Below the pieces are notes generated by a model. That model ran no database searches. It was given only the letters and a program-made list of their open reading frames with translations, and had not been told where the DNA came from. 8,524 nucleotides of DNA from Tidjanibacter sp. (GTDB lineage Bacteria > Bacteroidota > Bacteroidia > Bacteroidales > Rikenellaceae), in the NCBI GenBank assembly GCA_017630115.1, contig JAGBVY010000013.1, positions 1 through 8,524 on the forward strand, read 5' to 3'. This document shows positions 1 to 7,509 of the stretch, piece after piece. The first letter of the stretch is position 1; every line of letters starts with the position of its first letter. The position numbers and the translations under genes are program-made.

Positions 1-52
1 CCCCTATTCTCTAAATTCTCTAACCTCCCTTACTTTCAACCCTCAACTCTGA
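1..52. repeat. C/T-rich tract with 9-base phase, beyond the pgi terminator
   Basis: No gene is visible at this window edge. The tract can be cut into loose 9-base units (TTCTCTAAA at 7-15, TTCTCTAAC at 16-24, CTCCCTTAC at 25-33). It shares the exact 13-mer CTCTAACCTCCCT (18-30) with the C-rich tract at 7857-7869, which lies beyond the hpf terminator. The array is cut by the window start, so its length is unknown. Confidence 0.5.
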
Positions 53-91
53 TAAAAACAATACGGGAGGCACTTTGGGTGCCTCCCGTAT
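53..91 (-). terminator. Intrinsic terminator of pgi
   Basis: Bases 61-73 (ATACGGGAGGCAC) and 79-91 are perfect reverse complements, giving a 13-bp stem with a 5-base loop. Read on the minus strand, the stem is followed by TGTTTTTATC, a U-tract in RNA. It starts 24 bases past the pgi stop codon, as expected for a factor-independent terminator. Confidence 0.88.
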
Positions 92-114
92 CTATTTGTG
101 TATCAGCTTTTGTC

Positions 115-1455
115 TTATTTCAGACGAGCTTTGATGGCTGCCGAAGCCTCCTCGTAGCCGGGCTTGTCCAAGAGGGCAAACATATTCTTCTTGTAGGCCT
201 CCACACCGGGTTGGTTGAAGGGGTTTACTCCAAGGATGTAGCCGCTAATACCGCAGGCCTTCTCAAAGAAGTACAAGAGTGCGCCAATGTAGTATTCGTT
301 GATTGCGGGCAGCTCAATGCGGATGTTGGGCACACCACCATCGACGTGAGCTAAAACCACACCCAACTCGGCCATCTTATTGACCTCATCGAGGCGTTTG
401 CCGGCAAGGAAGTTCAGGCCGTCGAGGTTGTCGCCATCGGCCTCAATAATTACCTTACCCTCGGGCTGAGCCACACTGATGACGGTCTCGAAGAGGGTGC
501 GCTCACCCTCCTGAATGTACTGACCCATAGAGTGGAGGTCGGCAGTGAGGGTTACGCTGGCGGGGAAAATACCCTTGTGCTCCTTGCCCTCGCTCTCGCC
601 ATAGAGTTGTTTCCACCACTCGGCAATGTATTGCAGACGAGGCTCATAGGAGGCCAAAATCTCAATCTTGTAGCCCTTCTGATAGAGGACGTTACGAACG
701 GCAGCATACTGGGCAGCAATGTTCTGCTCGAAGGGTACACCCTCGGCAGTGGCAGCCTCCATATCCTTTGCGCCCCTAACAAGCTCGGCAATGTTGATGC
801 CAGCGGCAGCCAGAGGAAGCAGACCTACGGGGGTAAGCACCGAGAAACGACCACCCACATTGTCGGGGATGACAAAGGTGTCGTAGCCCTCGGCGGTGGA
901 GAGGGTTTTCAGTGCGCCACGAGCTGCGTCGGTAACACTGGCTATGCGCTCCTTAGCCTCCTGTTTGCCATAGCGAGCCTCAATCTCGGCCTTAATCAGG
1001 CGGAAGGCTACGGCAGGCTCGGTGGTGGTACCACTCTTAGAGATGACAATAGCGGCAATGGAGTACTCCTTGGTGGCCTCCAAGAGCTCGGCGGTGTAGG
1101 TCTCGCTGAGGTTGTTGCCTGCGAAGAGTATGTAGGGGTGTTTGCGCTCCTTTTGGAGGAAGTGGAACGAACTGCTCATAGCGTCGAGCACGGCCTTAGC
1201 TCCGAGATAGGAACCACCAATGCCGATGACGATGATAACCTCGGCCTTGGTTGCCAAGCGCGAAGCGGTTGCGCCAATGGCGTTGAGTTCCTCAGGGGTG
1301 ATGCTCGAAGGGAGGTTTACCCAACCGAGAAAGTCGTTGCCTGCGCCCTCGCCACTGTGGAGAAGAGCGTTGGCGTTTTGAGCTGCGGGGGCAAGAGCTG
1401 CGATTTCGCTCTCGCAAATACCACACGAAGTGTGTTTTGAATCTAACCTAATCAT
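115..1455 (-). CDS. pgi: Glucose-6-phosphate isomerase
   Basis: This cytosolic enzyme interconverts glucose-6-phosphate and fructose-6-phosphate in glycolysis and gluconeogenesis. Fructose-6-phosphate also feeds UDP-GlcNAc synthesis. The 446-residue protein matches the short bacterial PGI type, against about 550 residues in E. coli. Visible family motifs are GIGGSYLGAKA (78-88), the sugar-phosphate loop SKSGTTTEPA (139-148), GGRFSVLTPVG (201-211), the catalytic-Glu segment GESEGK (E287), the ring-opening His in DLHSMGQYIQEG (H308), and the C-terminal catalytic Lys in NPFNQPGVEAYK (K422). I start at the ATG at 1455. An in-frame ATG 18 codons upstream would add a Phe/Thr/Tyr-rich stretch unlike PGI and would begin about where the promoter box lies. 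The upstream bases are A/T-rich without a Shine-Dalgarno, as is usual in Bacteroidota. The gene is single, diverges from mreB, and ends at its own terminator. Confidence 0.96.
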   Translation of the reverse strand: MIRLDSKHTSCGICESEIAALAPAAQNANALLHSGEGAGNDFLGWVNLPSSITPEELNAIGATASRLATKAEVIIVIGIGGSYLGAKAVLDAMSSSFHFLQKERKHPYILFAGNNLSETYTAELLEATKEYSIAAIVISKSGTTTEPAVAFRLIKAEIEARYGKQEAKERIASVTDAARGALKTLSTAEGYDTFVIPDNVGGRFSVLTPVGLLPLAAAGINIAELVRGAKDMEAATAEGVPFEQNIAAQYAAVRNVLYQKGYKIEILASYEPRLQYIAEWWKQLYGESEGKEHKGIFPASVTLTADLHSMGQYIQEGERTLFETVISVAQPEGKVIIEADGDNLDGLNFLAGKRLDEVNKMAELGVVLAHVDGGVPNIRIELPAINEYYIGALLYFFEKACGISGYILGVNPFNQPGVEAYKKNMFALLDKPGYEEASAAIKARLK

Positions 1456-1497
1456 TGTATAGAAAAAATAATTTGTAGTTGACGGAAAAATCGTTCG

Positions 1498-1505
1498 CAA
1501 AATTA
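1498..1505 (-). promoter_or_regulatory. Candidate -7 box of the pgi promoter
   Basis: On the minus strand these bases read TAATTTTG, an exact match to the Bacteroidota -7 consensus TAnnTTTG. The box lies 43 bases upstream of the pgi ATG and predicts a leader of about 35 bases. I see no convincing -33 TTG at the usual spacing, so the call rests on one element plus position. Confidence 0.45.
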
Positions 1506-1517
1506 ACAATTATTTTT

Positions 1518-1525
1518 TACTTTTG
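1518..1525 (+). promoter_or_regulatory. Candidate -7 box of the mreB operon promoter
   Basis: The bases read TACTTTTG, an exact match to TAnnTTTG. They lie in the A/T-rich divergent region just downstream of the opposing pgi box. Transcription would start near 1532 and leave a leader of about 195 bases before mreB. A clear -33 element is missing. No better box is seen closer to mreB; TAGTTTAG at 1700-1707 misses one consensus base. Confidence 0.45.
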
Positions 1526-1727
1526 TAGCTGATAAGGTATTTGATTTCAAATTCTCTCCTGCAGCGCCTTTTTAACGCTGCCAATGCCTTGCGAAATGGG
1601 GCCACCTATGGTGTCGAAGAGCACTGGTTTGGTGGTAAAATGGTACATATCGTTTCCACAGCAGTAGGGAGCGGTAGAACAGTAAACAAGATAAACAGTT
1701 AGTTTAGAACTAAAAAGATATAACGAT
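1526..1727 (+). other. Long 5' leader of mreB
   Basis: About 200 bases lie between the candidate promoter and mreB without a recognised gene. They contain a 6-bp hairpin (GCAGCG at 1561-1566 with CGCTGC at 1576-1581, 9-base loop). They also hold an open frame of 53 codons (1541-1702, + strand) that has only a TTG as possible start near its 5' end and matches no protein I recognise. The bases before the mreB ATG are A/T-rich with no Shine-Dalgarno. I do not recognise a known riboswitch class. Confidence 0.4.
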
Positions 1728-2747
1728 ATGGGTTTGTTTTCATTGACACAAGAGCTTGCGGTCGATTTGGGTACGGCCAATACGCTCATTATTCACAACG
1801 GCAAGGTGGTTGTGGATGAACCCTCGATTATCGCGGTGAATATCCACACCGGCAAGGTTGTGGCCATTGGTGACGATGCACGCAAAATGCACGGCAAGAC
1901 TCACCCCGACATCAAGACCATCCGACCCCTGAAAGATGGCGTTATTGCCGATTTCAATGCCGCTGAGCAGATGCTTCGCGGTATGATTCAGAAAGTTAAT
2001 ACGAAAGGTTTTCTTTTCAGCCCCTCGTTGAAAATGGTTATCTGCATCCCTTCGGGCTCTACCAACGTGGAGATTCGTACCGTCAGGGAGAGCGCCGAGC
2101 ACGCGGGTGGTAGGGATGTCTATATGATTTTTGAGCCTATGGCTGCGGCTTTGGGTGCAGGTCTTGATGTGGAGGCTCCCGAGGGACATATGATTATCGA
2201 CATTGGCGGTGGTACAACCGAGATTGCTTGTATCTCGTTGGGCGGTATTGTGTGCAGCGAGAGTATCGATGTTGCGGGCGACGTATTTACGGAGGATATC
2301 CAGAAATATATCCGCCAGCAGTACAACGTCAAGATTGGCGAGCGTACGGCCGAGAACATCAAGATGTCGGTAGGTGCGGCGCTCAGGGAGATTGACAATC
2401 CACCAGATGATTTTGTGGTGACTGGTCCTAATATGCTCACTGCACTGCCCACAACCATCAACATCTCCTACAATGAGGTGGCTTATGCACTGGAAAAATC
2501 GCTCTTGAAGGTGGATGCAGCCATTATGAAGGTGTTGGAGAATGTTCCCCCCGAACTCTACTCGGACATTATGAAAAATGGCATCTACTTGGCGGGTGGC
2601 GGTGCGCTCATCAAGGGTCTTGATAGGCGTCTGCACGAAAAGACCGGTATCCCCTTTGTAATTGCCGAGGATCCTCTGAGGGCTATTGTGCGTGGTACGG
2701 GCATAGCTCTGAAAAATATCGACAAGTTCTCGTTCCTGATGAAGTAG
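1728..2747 (+). CDS. mreB: Rod shape-determining protein MreB (bacterial actin)
   Basis: MreB is an ATP-binding actin homologue that polymerises on the inner face of the membrane and orients side-wall synthesis. At 339 residues it has the normal length. The nucleotide-binding motifs are complete: phosphate-1 loop DLGTANT (13-19), the catalytic-Glu region FEPMAAALGAG (E136), phosphate-2 loop DIGGGTTEIA (158-167), and the adenosine loop GIYLAGGGALIKGL (285-298). The N-terminus MGLFSLTQEL is compatible with the membrane-binding end of the family and supports the ATG at 1728. It is the first gene of the shape operon. The following hairpin (2799-2831) could lower read-through into mreC, which would fit the higher amounts of MreB needed for filaments; that is inference. 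The long frame on the opposite strand is a shadow. Confidence 0.98.
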   Translation: MGLFSLTQELAVDLGTANTLIIHNGKVVVDEPSIIAVNIHTGKVVAIGDDARKMHGKTHPDIKTIRPLKDGVIADFNAAEQMLRGMIQKVNTKGFLFSPSLKMVICIPSGSTNVEIRTVRESAEHAGGRDVYMIFEPMAAALGAGLDVEAPEGHMIIDIGGGTTEIACISLGGIVCSESIDVAGDVFTEDIQKYIRQQYNVKIGERTAENIKMSVGAALREIDNPPDDFVVTGPNMLTALPTTINISYNEVAYALEKSLLKVDAAIMKVLENVPPELYSDIMKNGIYLAGGGALIKGLDRRLHEKTGIPFVIAEDPLRAIVRGTGIALKNIDKFSFLMK

Positions 2748-2798
2748 GCCGAAGGCTATGGTTGAGGACTTTGGTCGAGAGAGAAACAAGAGAAGATA

Positions 2799-2831
2799 GT
2801 AAGGTTGCCCTCAGTGTGGGGGCGACCTTAC
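2799..2831 (+). terminator. Hairpin between mreB and mreC, possible partial terminator
   Basis: The bases from GTAAGGTTGCCC to GGGGCGACCTTAC fold into a 14-bp stem with two G-T wobbles and a 5-base AGTGT loop. The downstream sequence GCGCTTTATTTAATAG is T-rich but has no clean U-run. It lies 51 bases after the mreB stop and 33 bases before mreC. It may be an attenuating terminator, a processing site or an mRNA-stabilising 3' structure. No alternative promoter for mreC is evident in the 117-base gap. Confidence 0.55.
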
Positions 2832-2864
2832 GCGCTTTATTTAATAGAACAACACTAAGAGATT

Positions 2865-3683
2865 GTGTATAAGCTCATTTTGTTCATAAGACGCATTGCA
2901 GCACCCCTGCTGTTTGTGCTTATTGAGGTGGTGGCCATTGGTTACTACTCCTCTGCCACGAGCTTTACTCGCGCACGCCTGCTGACCATTTCCAACAGCG
3001 TCACCAGCGACATCAATGGGGCTTTCAGCTCGGTGGGCGACTACTTCCGCTTGCGTGGGGAGAACCAGATGCTCACCCAGAGGGTGGTGGAGTTGGAGGC
3101 GCAGCTTGCTCGCTGGGTTGAGGACCCTGAGAGGGTGCATCTTTCGGCCGAGGAGTTTGCTCCCTATGGCTTTTTGGAGGCGAGGGTGGTAAAGAACTCG
3201 GTCTTTGGACAGCACAACTTTTTTACTATCAACAAGGGTGTGCTCCACGATGTGGAGGCCAATATGGCGGTGCTCACTCCCGAGGGATATGTGGCGGGCT
3301 ATGTGGTGGCCTCGTCGGAGAGGTTTGCTGTTTGTATGTCGGTGGCCAATCGTGACTTTACAATGGGTGGTAAGGGTACGCACAACGACTATATGGGTTC
3401 GCTCGCTTGGGATGGAGGCGACTATCGACGTGTGCGCTTGGAGAACATACCCCACTATGCCAACTTTGCCGTGGGCGACACCATTGTCTCGACCATCTCC
3501 TACCGTTTCCCTCCCGATAGGGTCATTGGCTATGTTGAGGAGTTTAGGCCCACTGAGGATAGGATGAATAGCTATATGAGGGTACGCTTGGCAGCCGACC
3601 TGTCGAGGCTCGATAGGGTGGTGCTTGTGAAGTTTATGGATGGCGAGGAGTTTGAGGAACTCCACAGCCAGTATGGAAAGTAA
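2865..3683 (+). CDS. mreC: Rod shape-determining protein MreC
   Basis: MreC is a bitopic membrane protein whose periplasmic part scaffolds the elongasome and activates PBP2. The 272-residue product has a short cytoplasmic end (KLILFIRR), one transmembrane helix at about 11-29, a likely coiled coil at about 55-84 (RLRGENQMLTQRVVELEAQL), and then the paired beta domains. Family features are ANMAVLTPEGYVAGYVV (132-148) and VGDTIVSTISYRFPPDRVIGYV (203-224). The start is a GTG at 2865: the frame has a stop (TAA) at 2856-2858 and only GAG and ATT before the GTG, so no ATG start is possible upstream. A weak AAGAGA precedes it. mreD follows after 23 bases. The sequence is divergent, as usual for MreC, but order and architecture make the call firm. 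Confidence 0.93.
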   Translation: MYKLILFIRRIAAPLLFVLIEVVAIGYYSSATSFTRARLLTISNSVTSDINGAFSSVGDYFRLRGENQMLTQRVVELEAQLARWVEDPERVHLSAEEFAPYGFLEARVVKNSVFGQHNFFTINKGVLHDVEANMAVLTPEGYVAGYVVASSERFAVCMSVANRDFTMGGKGTHNDYMGSLAWDGGDYRRVRLENIPHYANFAVGDTIVSTISYRFPPDRVIGYVEEFRPTEDRMNSYMRVRLAADLSRLDRVVLVKFMDGEEFEELHSQYGK

Positions 3684-3706
3684 TGAGGCTAACCGAATAA
3701 GAAGAG

Positions 3707-4210
3707 ATGCAAAGAACATTAGAATATGTGTTGTTTTTTGTGGCGGTGGTGCTGTTGCAGTCGCTGCTTTTTGACAACCTGCTCCTGACGGGGCTGATTG
3801 TGCCACTCTACTATGTGGTCTTTGTGGTGCTGCTGCCGGTGAAGATTGGTAGGGTGTGGCTTTTGCTGTTGGGTGCGTTGCTGGGAGTTGTGATGGATAT
3901 TTCGATGGGGACGGCAGGAGTAAATGTCATTGCTACCACGGCGGTGGCCTTTGTGCGCCCAATGATTATCAATATCTCTATGGGCAAGGATATTACCCAC
4001 GAGAGCATCCCCTACGGAGGAGCTATTGCTCCCAAATCGTTTTTGCTCTACGCCTCCATTGTGGTTGTGGCTCACCACGCGCTCTTTTTTGGCTTCGAGT
4101 CGCTCGGCAGCCACCTCTTCTTTACGTTGGCTAAAATTGTGATTAGCTCGGTGGCTACGGTGGTGCTTGTGGCTCTCACAGCGCGTCTTTTCCGCAAAAT
4201 TGTAGGTTAG
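3707..4210 (+). CDS. mreD: Rod shape-determining protein MreD
   Basis: MreD is a small integral membrane protein that works with MreC in the elongasome. The 167-residue product is strongly hydrophobic, with about five or six membrane segments at roughly 7-22, 27-44, 49-64, 72-90, 111-130 and 138-158. The segment GVVMDISMGTAGVNVIATTAVAFVR (60-84) carries the family's recognisable D, G, G-x-N and R positions (D64, G68, G71, N73, R84). The charged C-terminus RLFRKIVG is probably cytoplasmic. The gene sits 23 bases after mreC and 21 bases before mrdA. An AGAAGAG stretch directly before the ATG is too close to be a good Shine-Dalgarno. MreD sequences are poorly conserved, so the call leans on membrane pattern plus position. 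Confidence 0.9.
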   Translation: MQRTLEYVLFFVAVVLLQSLLFDNLLLTGLIVPLYYVVFVVLLPVKIGRVWLLLLGALLGVVMDISMGTAGVNVIATTAVAFVRPMIINISMGKDITHESIPYGGAIAPKSFLLYASIVVVAHHALFFGFESLGSHLFFTLAKIVISSVATVVLVALTARLFRKIVG

Positions 4211-4219
4211 TCAGAGAGG

Positions 4220-4224
4220 GGAGG
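4220..4224 (+). promoter_or_regulatory. Shine-Dalgarno-like site of mrdA
   Basis: GGAGG stands seven bases before the mrdA ATG at 4232, in a G-rich stretch (GAGAGGGGAGG). Most other genes in this window lack such a site, as is usual in Bacteroidota. It supports the chosen mrdA start. Confidence 0.5.
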
Positions 4225-4231
4225 TTTTGTT

Positions 4232-6055
4232 ATGTCGGCCAATCGTTCACGCATATTGATACTCTTTGTGGTGGGGCTTTTTGTGGTCTTGGGACTCAGA
4301 CTCTTCCACATCCAGATTGTCGATCATAGCTACCGACGTGCCGCCGAAAACAACGTCTTGCGCTATGAGGTGCAATATCCTCCTCGTGGCGAGATATACG
4401 ACCGCAATGGCGAGTTTTTGGCCCAGAGTGTGGCCTCCTACGACCTTATGGTTGTGCCTCGCAATATCCCCAAGACTGGATTCGATACGGTGGCCCTTGC
4501 GAAGATTGCAGGGGTGAGTGTTGAGCAACTTGTCAAAGGTTTGCAGTCGGCCAAGAGCTACTCTTCGTCGAGGGCGTCGGTGGTGGTGCGACAGCTCACA
4601 ACCGAGGCTAAATTACTCTTCGATGAGGGAGGCTTCGACGGATTCTATACCCTCTTCCGCACACAACGCTCCTACCCCCGAAAAATTGCAGGCAACCTGC
4701 TGGGCTACATCGGTCAGGTAAACGATAAAATCATCGAGCGCAATCCCTACTATGGTCGTGGCGACTACATCGGCTACTCGGGCATTGAGAGTGCCTACGA
4801 GGAGTTGCTGCGTGGCGAGAAGGGCGAGAAGGTGAGTGTTGTTGATGTGAGAGGTACGATAAAAGGGCCCTACCAAGAGGGACATTACGACCGTGCACCC
4901 GTTGCAGGCATCCCCATAACCACAACAATTGACGCTCAGTTGCAGGAGTATGCCGAGGTGCTTATGGAGGGCAAGGTGGGTAGTATCATTGCCATTGAGC
5001 CTTCGACGGGCGAGATTCTGGTGATGGTCAGCAGCCCCACCTACGATCCCGACGAACTGATGGGTAGAGATAGGGGCAACAACTATGTCAAGATGCTCAA
5101 CAACCCTCGCCAACCTCTGTTCAATCGTGCTGTGATGTCGAGCTATCCTCCGGGTTCGACGTTCAAACTTGTCAATGGCCTGATTGGTCTGCAAGAGGGC
5201 GTTGTTACCCCATCGCGTCGCTACCCCTGCGCGGAGGGCTACCACGTCGGACGCGGTGTGAAGTGTCACGACCACCGCTCACCACTCAACCTGAAAGAGG
5301 CTACGGCCAACTCGTGTAATGCCTACTTCTGCTATGTCTTCCGCGACATACTCGACAACCCCACTCGTGGCGGTATTATGAATGGTGGCTACGACAACTG
5401 GGCTAAGTATGTGCGTAGCTTTGGATTTGGCGAGCGTTTGGGTTCCGACTTCGCCTCGGAGCGTGGCGGTTTTGTTCCCACCTCTAAGTTCTACGACGAC
5501 TACTACCCCAAGTGGAATTCGCTGACGATTATCTCTATGGCTATTGGTCAGGGAGAGCTTGGTTGCTCGCCTTTGCAGATGGCCAACTTGGCTGCTACGA
5601 TTGCCAATAGGGGCTACTACTACATCCCCCACGTTGTCAAGCATATAGATGGACACGACTCGCTCGACAGACGTTTCTACGAGCGCCACTACACAATGGT
5701 CGAAGAGCGCCACTTTGAGCCTATAATCGACGGTATGTGGGGCACTGTCCACCGCGAGATTGGTACGGCAGGTGTGGCCTATGTCAAGGGGTTGGATATT
5801 TGTGGCAAGACAGGTACGGCCCAAAACCCCCACGGCAAGGACCACTCCACCTTCCTTGCCTTTGCTCCAAAGGATGACCCTAAGATAGCCATTTCGGTCT
5901 ATGTGGAGAATGGCGGTTTCGGTTCGAGTGTGGCCGCCCCCATAGCCTCGCTACTTATGGAGAAATATCTGACGGGAGAGGTCAAAAGGCCCGAGTTGGA
6001 GGAGTATATCAAGAATATGAAAATAGCCTACCCGAACTATGAGAAGCGTAAATGA
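4232..6055 (+). CDS. mrdA: Penicillin-binding protein 2 (elongasome transpeptidase)
   Basis: This class B PBP cross-links peptidoglycan in the periplasm as the partner of RodA. The 607 residues contain an N-terminal membrane anchor (about 7-28), the pedestal region with YPPRGEIYDRNG (49-60), and a C-terminal transpeptidase domain. All three catalytic motifs are intact: S-T-F-K at 309-312, S-C-N at 361-363, and K-T-G-T at 526-529. Between the first two motifs a loop holds C333, C345, H346, D347 and H348. This resembles the region where gammaproteobacterial PBP2 binds zinc, so metal binding is possible but unproven. The start has a GGAGG seven bases upstream. The 3' end overlaps rodA by 17 bases, which suggests coupled translation of the two enzymes. 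It is assigned as MrdA rather than division PBP3 because of its position between mreD and rodA. Confidence 0.97.
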   Translation: MSANRSRILILFVVGLFVVLGLRLFHIQIVDHSYRRAAENNVLRYEVQYPPRGEIYDRNGEFLAQSVASYDLMVVPRNIPKTGFDTVALAKIAGVSVEQLVKGLQSAKSYSSSRASVVVRQLTTEAKLLFDEGGFDGFYTLFRTQRSYPRKIAGNLLGYIGQVNDKIIERNPYYGRGDYIGYSGIESAYEELLRGEKGEKVSVVDVRGTIKGPYQEGHYDRAPVAGIPITTTIDAQLQEYAEVLMEGKVGSIIAIEPSTGEILVMVSSPTYDPDELMGRDRGNNYVKMLNNPRQPLFNRAVMSSYPPGSTFKLVNGLIGLQEGVVTPSRRYPCAEGYHVGRGVKCHDHRSPLNLKEATANSCNAYFCYVFRDILDNPTRGGIMNGGYDNWAKYVRSFGFGERLGSDFASERGGFVPTSKFYDDYYPKWNSLTIISMAIGQGELGCSPLQMANLAATIANRGYYYIPHVVKHIDGHDSLDRRFYERHYTMVEERHFEPIIDGMWGTVHREIGTAGVAYVKGLDICGKTGTAQNPHGKDHSTFLAFAPKDDPKIAISVYVENGGFGSSVAAPIASLLMEKYLTGEVKRPELEEYIKNMKIAYPNYEKRK

Positions 6056-7484
6056 TAAACTTGGTTGGGCCAAGATAGATTGGAAGACCATTTTGGTCTA
6101 TGTTGCGCTGGTCTTTATCGGGTGGCTCAACATCTATGCGGCTGTCTATAACGACGCTATGGGCGGAGGCTTCGACCTCTCGGCTCGCTATGGTATGCAG
6201 CTCATCTGGATTGGTATATCGGCTGTGGCGGCCATCGTCATACTGCTTATCGACGACATCTACTACCACCAATTAGCCTACCCGGCCTACGGATTGATGT
6301 TGTTGGTGCTACTGGCAACGCTCTTTGTGGGCCATACGGTCAATGGTGCCCGCTCGTGGCTTGTATTTGGCCCTGTGTCTGTACAACCTGCTGAGTTTAT
6401 GAAGGTTGCGGCAGCTCTGGCTTTGGCGCGATTTATGAGCTCCTACAATTTCTCGCTCTCCCACTGGAAGGATATTGTGGGGGTGGGAGTGGTGCTACTT
6501 GTCCCCATCTTTATCATCCTGCTCCAAAACGATATGGGCTCGGCCTTGGTCTATTGTTCGTTCCTTATGGTGTTGTTCCGCGAGGGACTCAATCCGTGGG
6601 TCTATTATGCGCTTTTCCTCATCGTAGGACTCTTTGTTGGCTCGTTCCTGCTCTCGCCTGTGGCCCTGCTTGTGTTGCTTGTGTTGCTCTTTGTTGTGAC
6701 GCAGTTTGTGGCCAACCGCAATGTGCGCGAGAGTGTGGGCTATGTGGCTGCTACGGGCCTACTTAGCATTGTTATCTACGCCTTGTCGTGGGCGGCGCAA
6801 TGGGGTGTGAGTTACTACCACTCGTTGCTCGTGGCCTCGCTTGTGATGCTCATTCCGGCGCTCCTCTACGCCTACCGACACAAACTATCAAACATCTACC
6901 TCTATGGGGCGATGTTTGTCCTCTCGCTCCTATTTCTTGGGGCTGTGGACTACGTCTTCAACGACGTGCTCCAACTCCACCAGCAGAAACGTATCCTCGA
7001 CCTGCTCGGCTTGGAGAGCGACCTGAAAGGATGGGGCTACAATGTCCACCAGTCTAAAATTGCCATAGGCTCGGGTGGCTTCTTTGGTAAGGGTTTCCTC
7101 GACGGCACTCAGACCAAGTACGACTTCATACCTGAGCAGAGCACCGACTTCATCTTCTGCACCGTGGGTGAGGAGTGGGGATTTGTGGGCTCGGTTGTGG
7201 TGCTTGTGCTCTTCGCCACCCTCATCATCCGCCTGATGAAGATGGGTGAGCGTCAGCAAGAGCCCTTCCGTAGGGTCTATTGCTACGGTGTGGCGGGCAT
7301 CTTCCTCTTCCATACGATAATCAACATCGGTATGACCATTGGCCTTATGCCCGTTATTGGTATCCCTCTGCCTATGTTCTCCTATGGTGGTTCGTCGCTA
7401 CTTGCCTTTACGGTGTTGTTTTTTATTGCAGTGAGGCTCGATTCGCAGAATTCTTCGATTGGGGAGACGTATAAGTTTTATTAG
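6039..7484 (+). CDS. rodA: Peptidoglycan glycosyltransferase RodA (SEDS family)
   Basis: RodA polymerises lipid II into glycan strands and forms a complex with PBP2. Visible SEDS motifs are NGARSWL (102-108), QPAEFMKVA (116-124), QNDMGSAL (163-170), KIAIGSGGFFGKG (340-352), the PEQSTDFIF segment whose D370 aligns by motif with the catalytic Asp of E. coli RodA, GEEWGFVG (377-384), and PMFSYGGSSLL (445-455). At 481 residues it is about 110 longer than E. coli RodA. The extra length is hydrophobic sequence at about 185-305, before the HQQKRIL motif, and probably adds membrane helices; I believe long RodA proteins are usual in Bacteroidales. The ATG at 6039 lies inside mrdA, and no other ATG is in frame nearby. 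No standard terminator follows. The first possible one is the palindrome starting 25 bases downstream. Confidence 0.96.
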   Translation: MRSVNDKLGWAKIDWKTILVYVALVFIGWLNIYAAVYNDAMGGGFDLSARYGMQLIWIGISAVAAIVILLIDDIYYHQLAYPAYGLMLLVLLATLFVGHTVNGARSWLVFGPVSVQPAEFMKVAAALALARFMSSYNFSLSHWKDIVGVGVVLLVPIFIILLQNDMGSALVYCSFLMVLFREGLNPWVYYALFLIVGLFVGSFLLSPVALLVLLVLLFVVTQFVANRNVRESVGYVAATGLLSIVIYALSWAAQWGVSYYHSLLVASLVMLIPALLYAYRHKLSNIYLYGAMFVLSLLFLGAVDYVFNDVLQLHQQKRILDLLGLESDLKGWGYNVHQSKIAIGSGGFFGKGFLDGTQTKYDFIPEQSTDFIFCTVGEEWGFVGSVVVLVLFATLIIRLMKMGERQQEPFRRVYCYGVAGIFLFHTIINIGMTIGLMPVIGIPLPMFSYGGSSLLAFTVLFFIAVRLDSQNSSIGETYKFY

Positions 7485-7509
7485 CCCTAATGACTAACGG
7501 CTGTGCCTT

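Noticed and set aside
532..1440. 302-codon frame on the plus strand opposite pgi
   Set aside because: It is entirely antisense to a well-conserved pgi, its product is Gly/Leu/Val-rich with no recognisable domain, and long antisense frames are common in this codon usage.
1740..2789. 349-codon frame on the minus strand opposite mreB
   Set aside because: It mirrors mreB almost end to end, and its His/Arg/Asn-rich product has no recognisable motif.
2841..3806. 321-codon frame on the minus strand opposite mreC
   Set aside because: It is a His-rich shadow of mreC with no start context and no recognisable domain.
6039..6055. Overlap of mrdA and rodA as a frameshift or annotation error
   Set aside because: Both proteins are complete with all catalytic motifs, and short overlaps are normal in translationally coupled operons.
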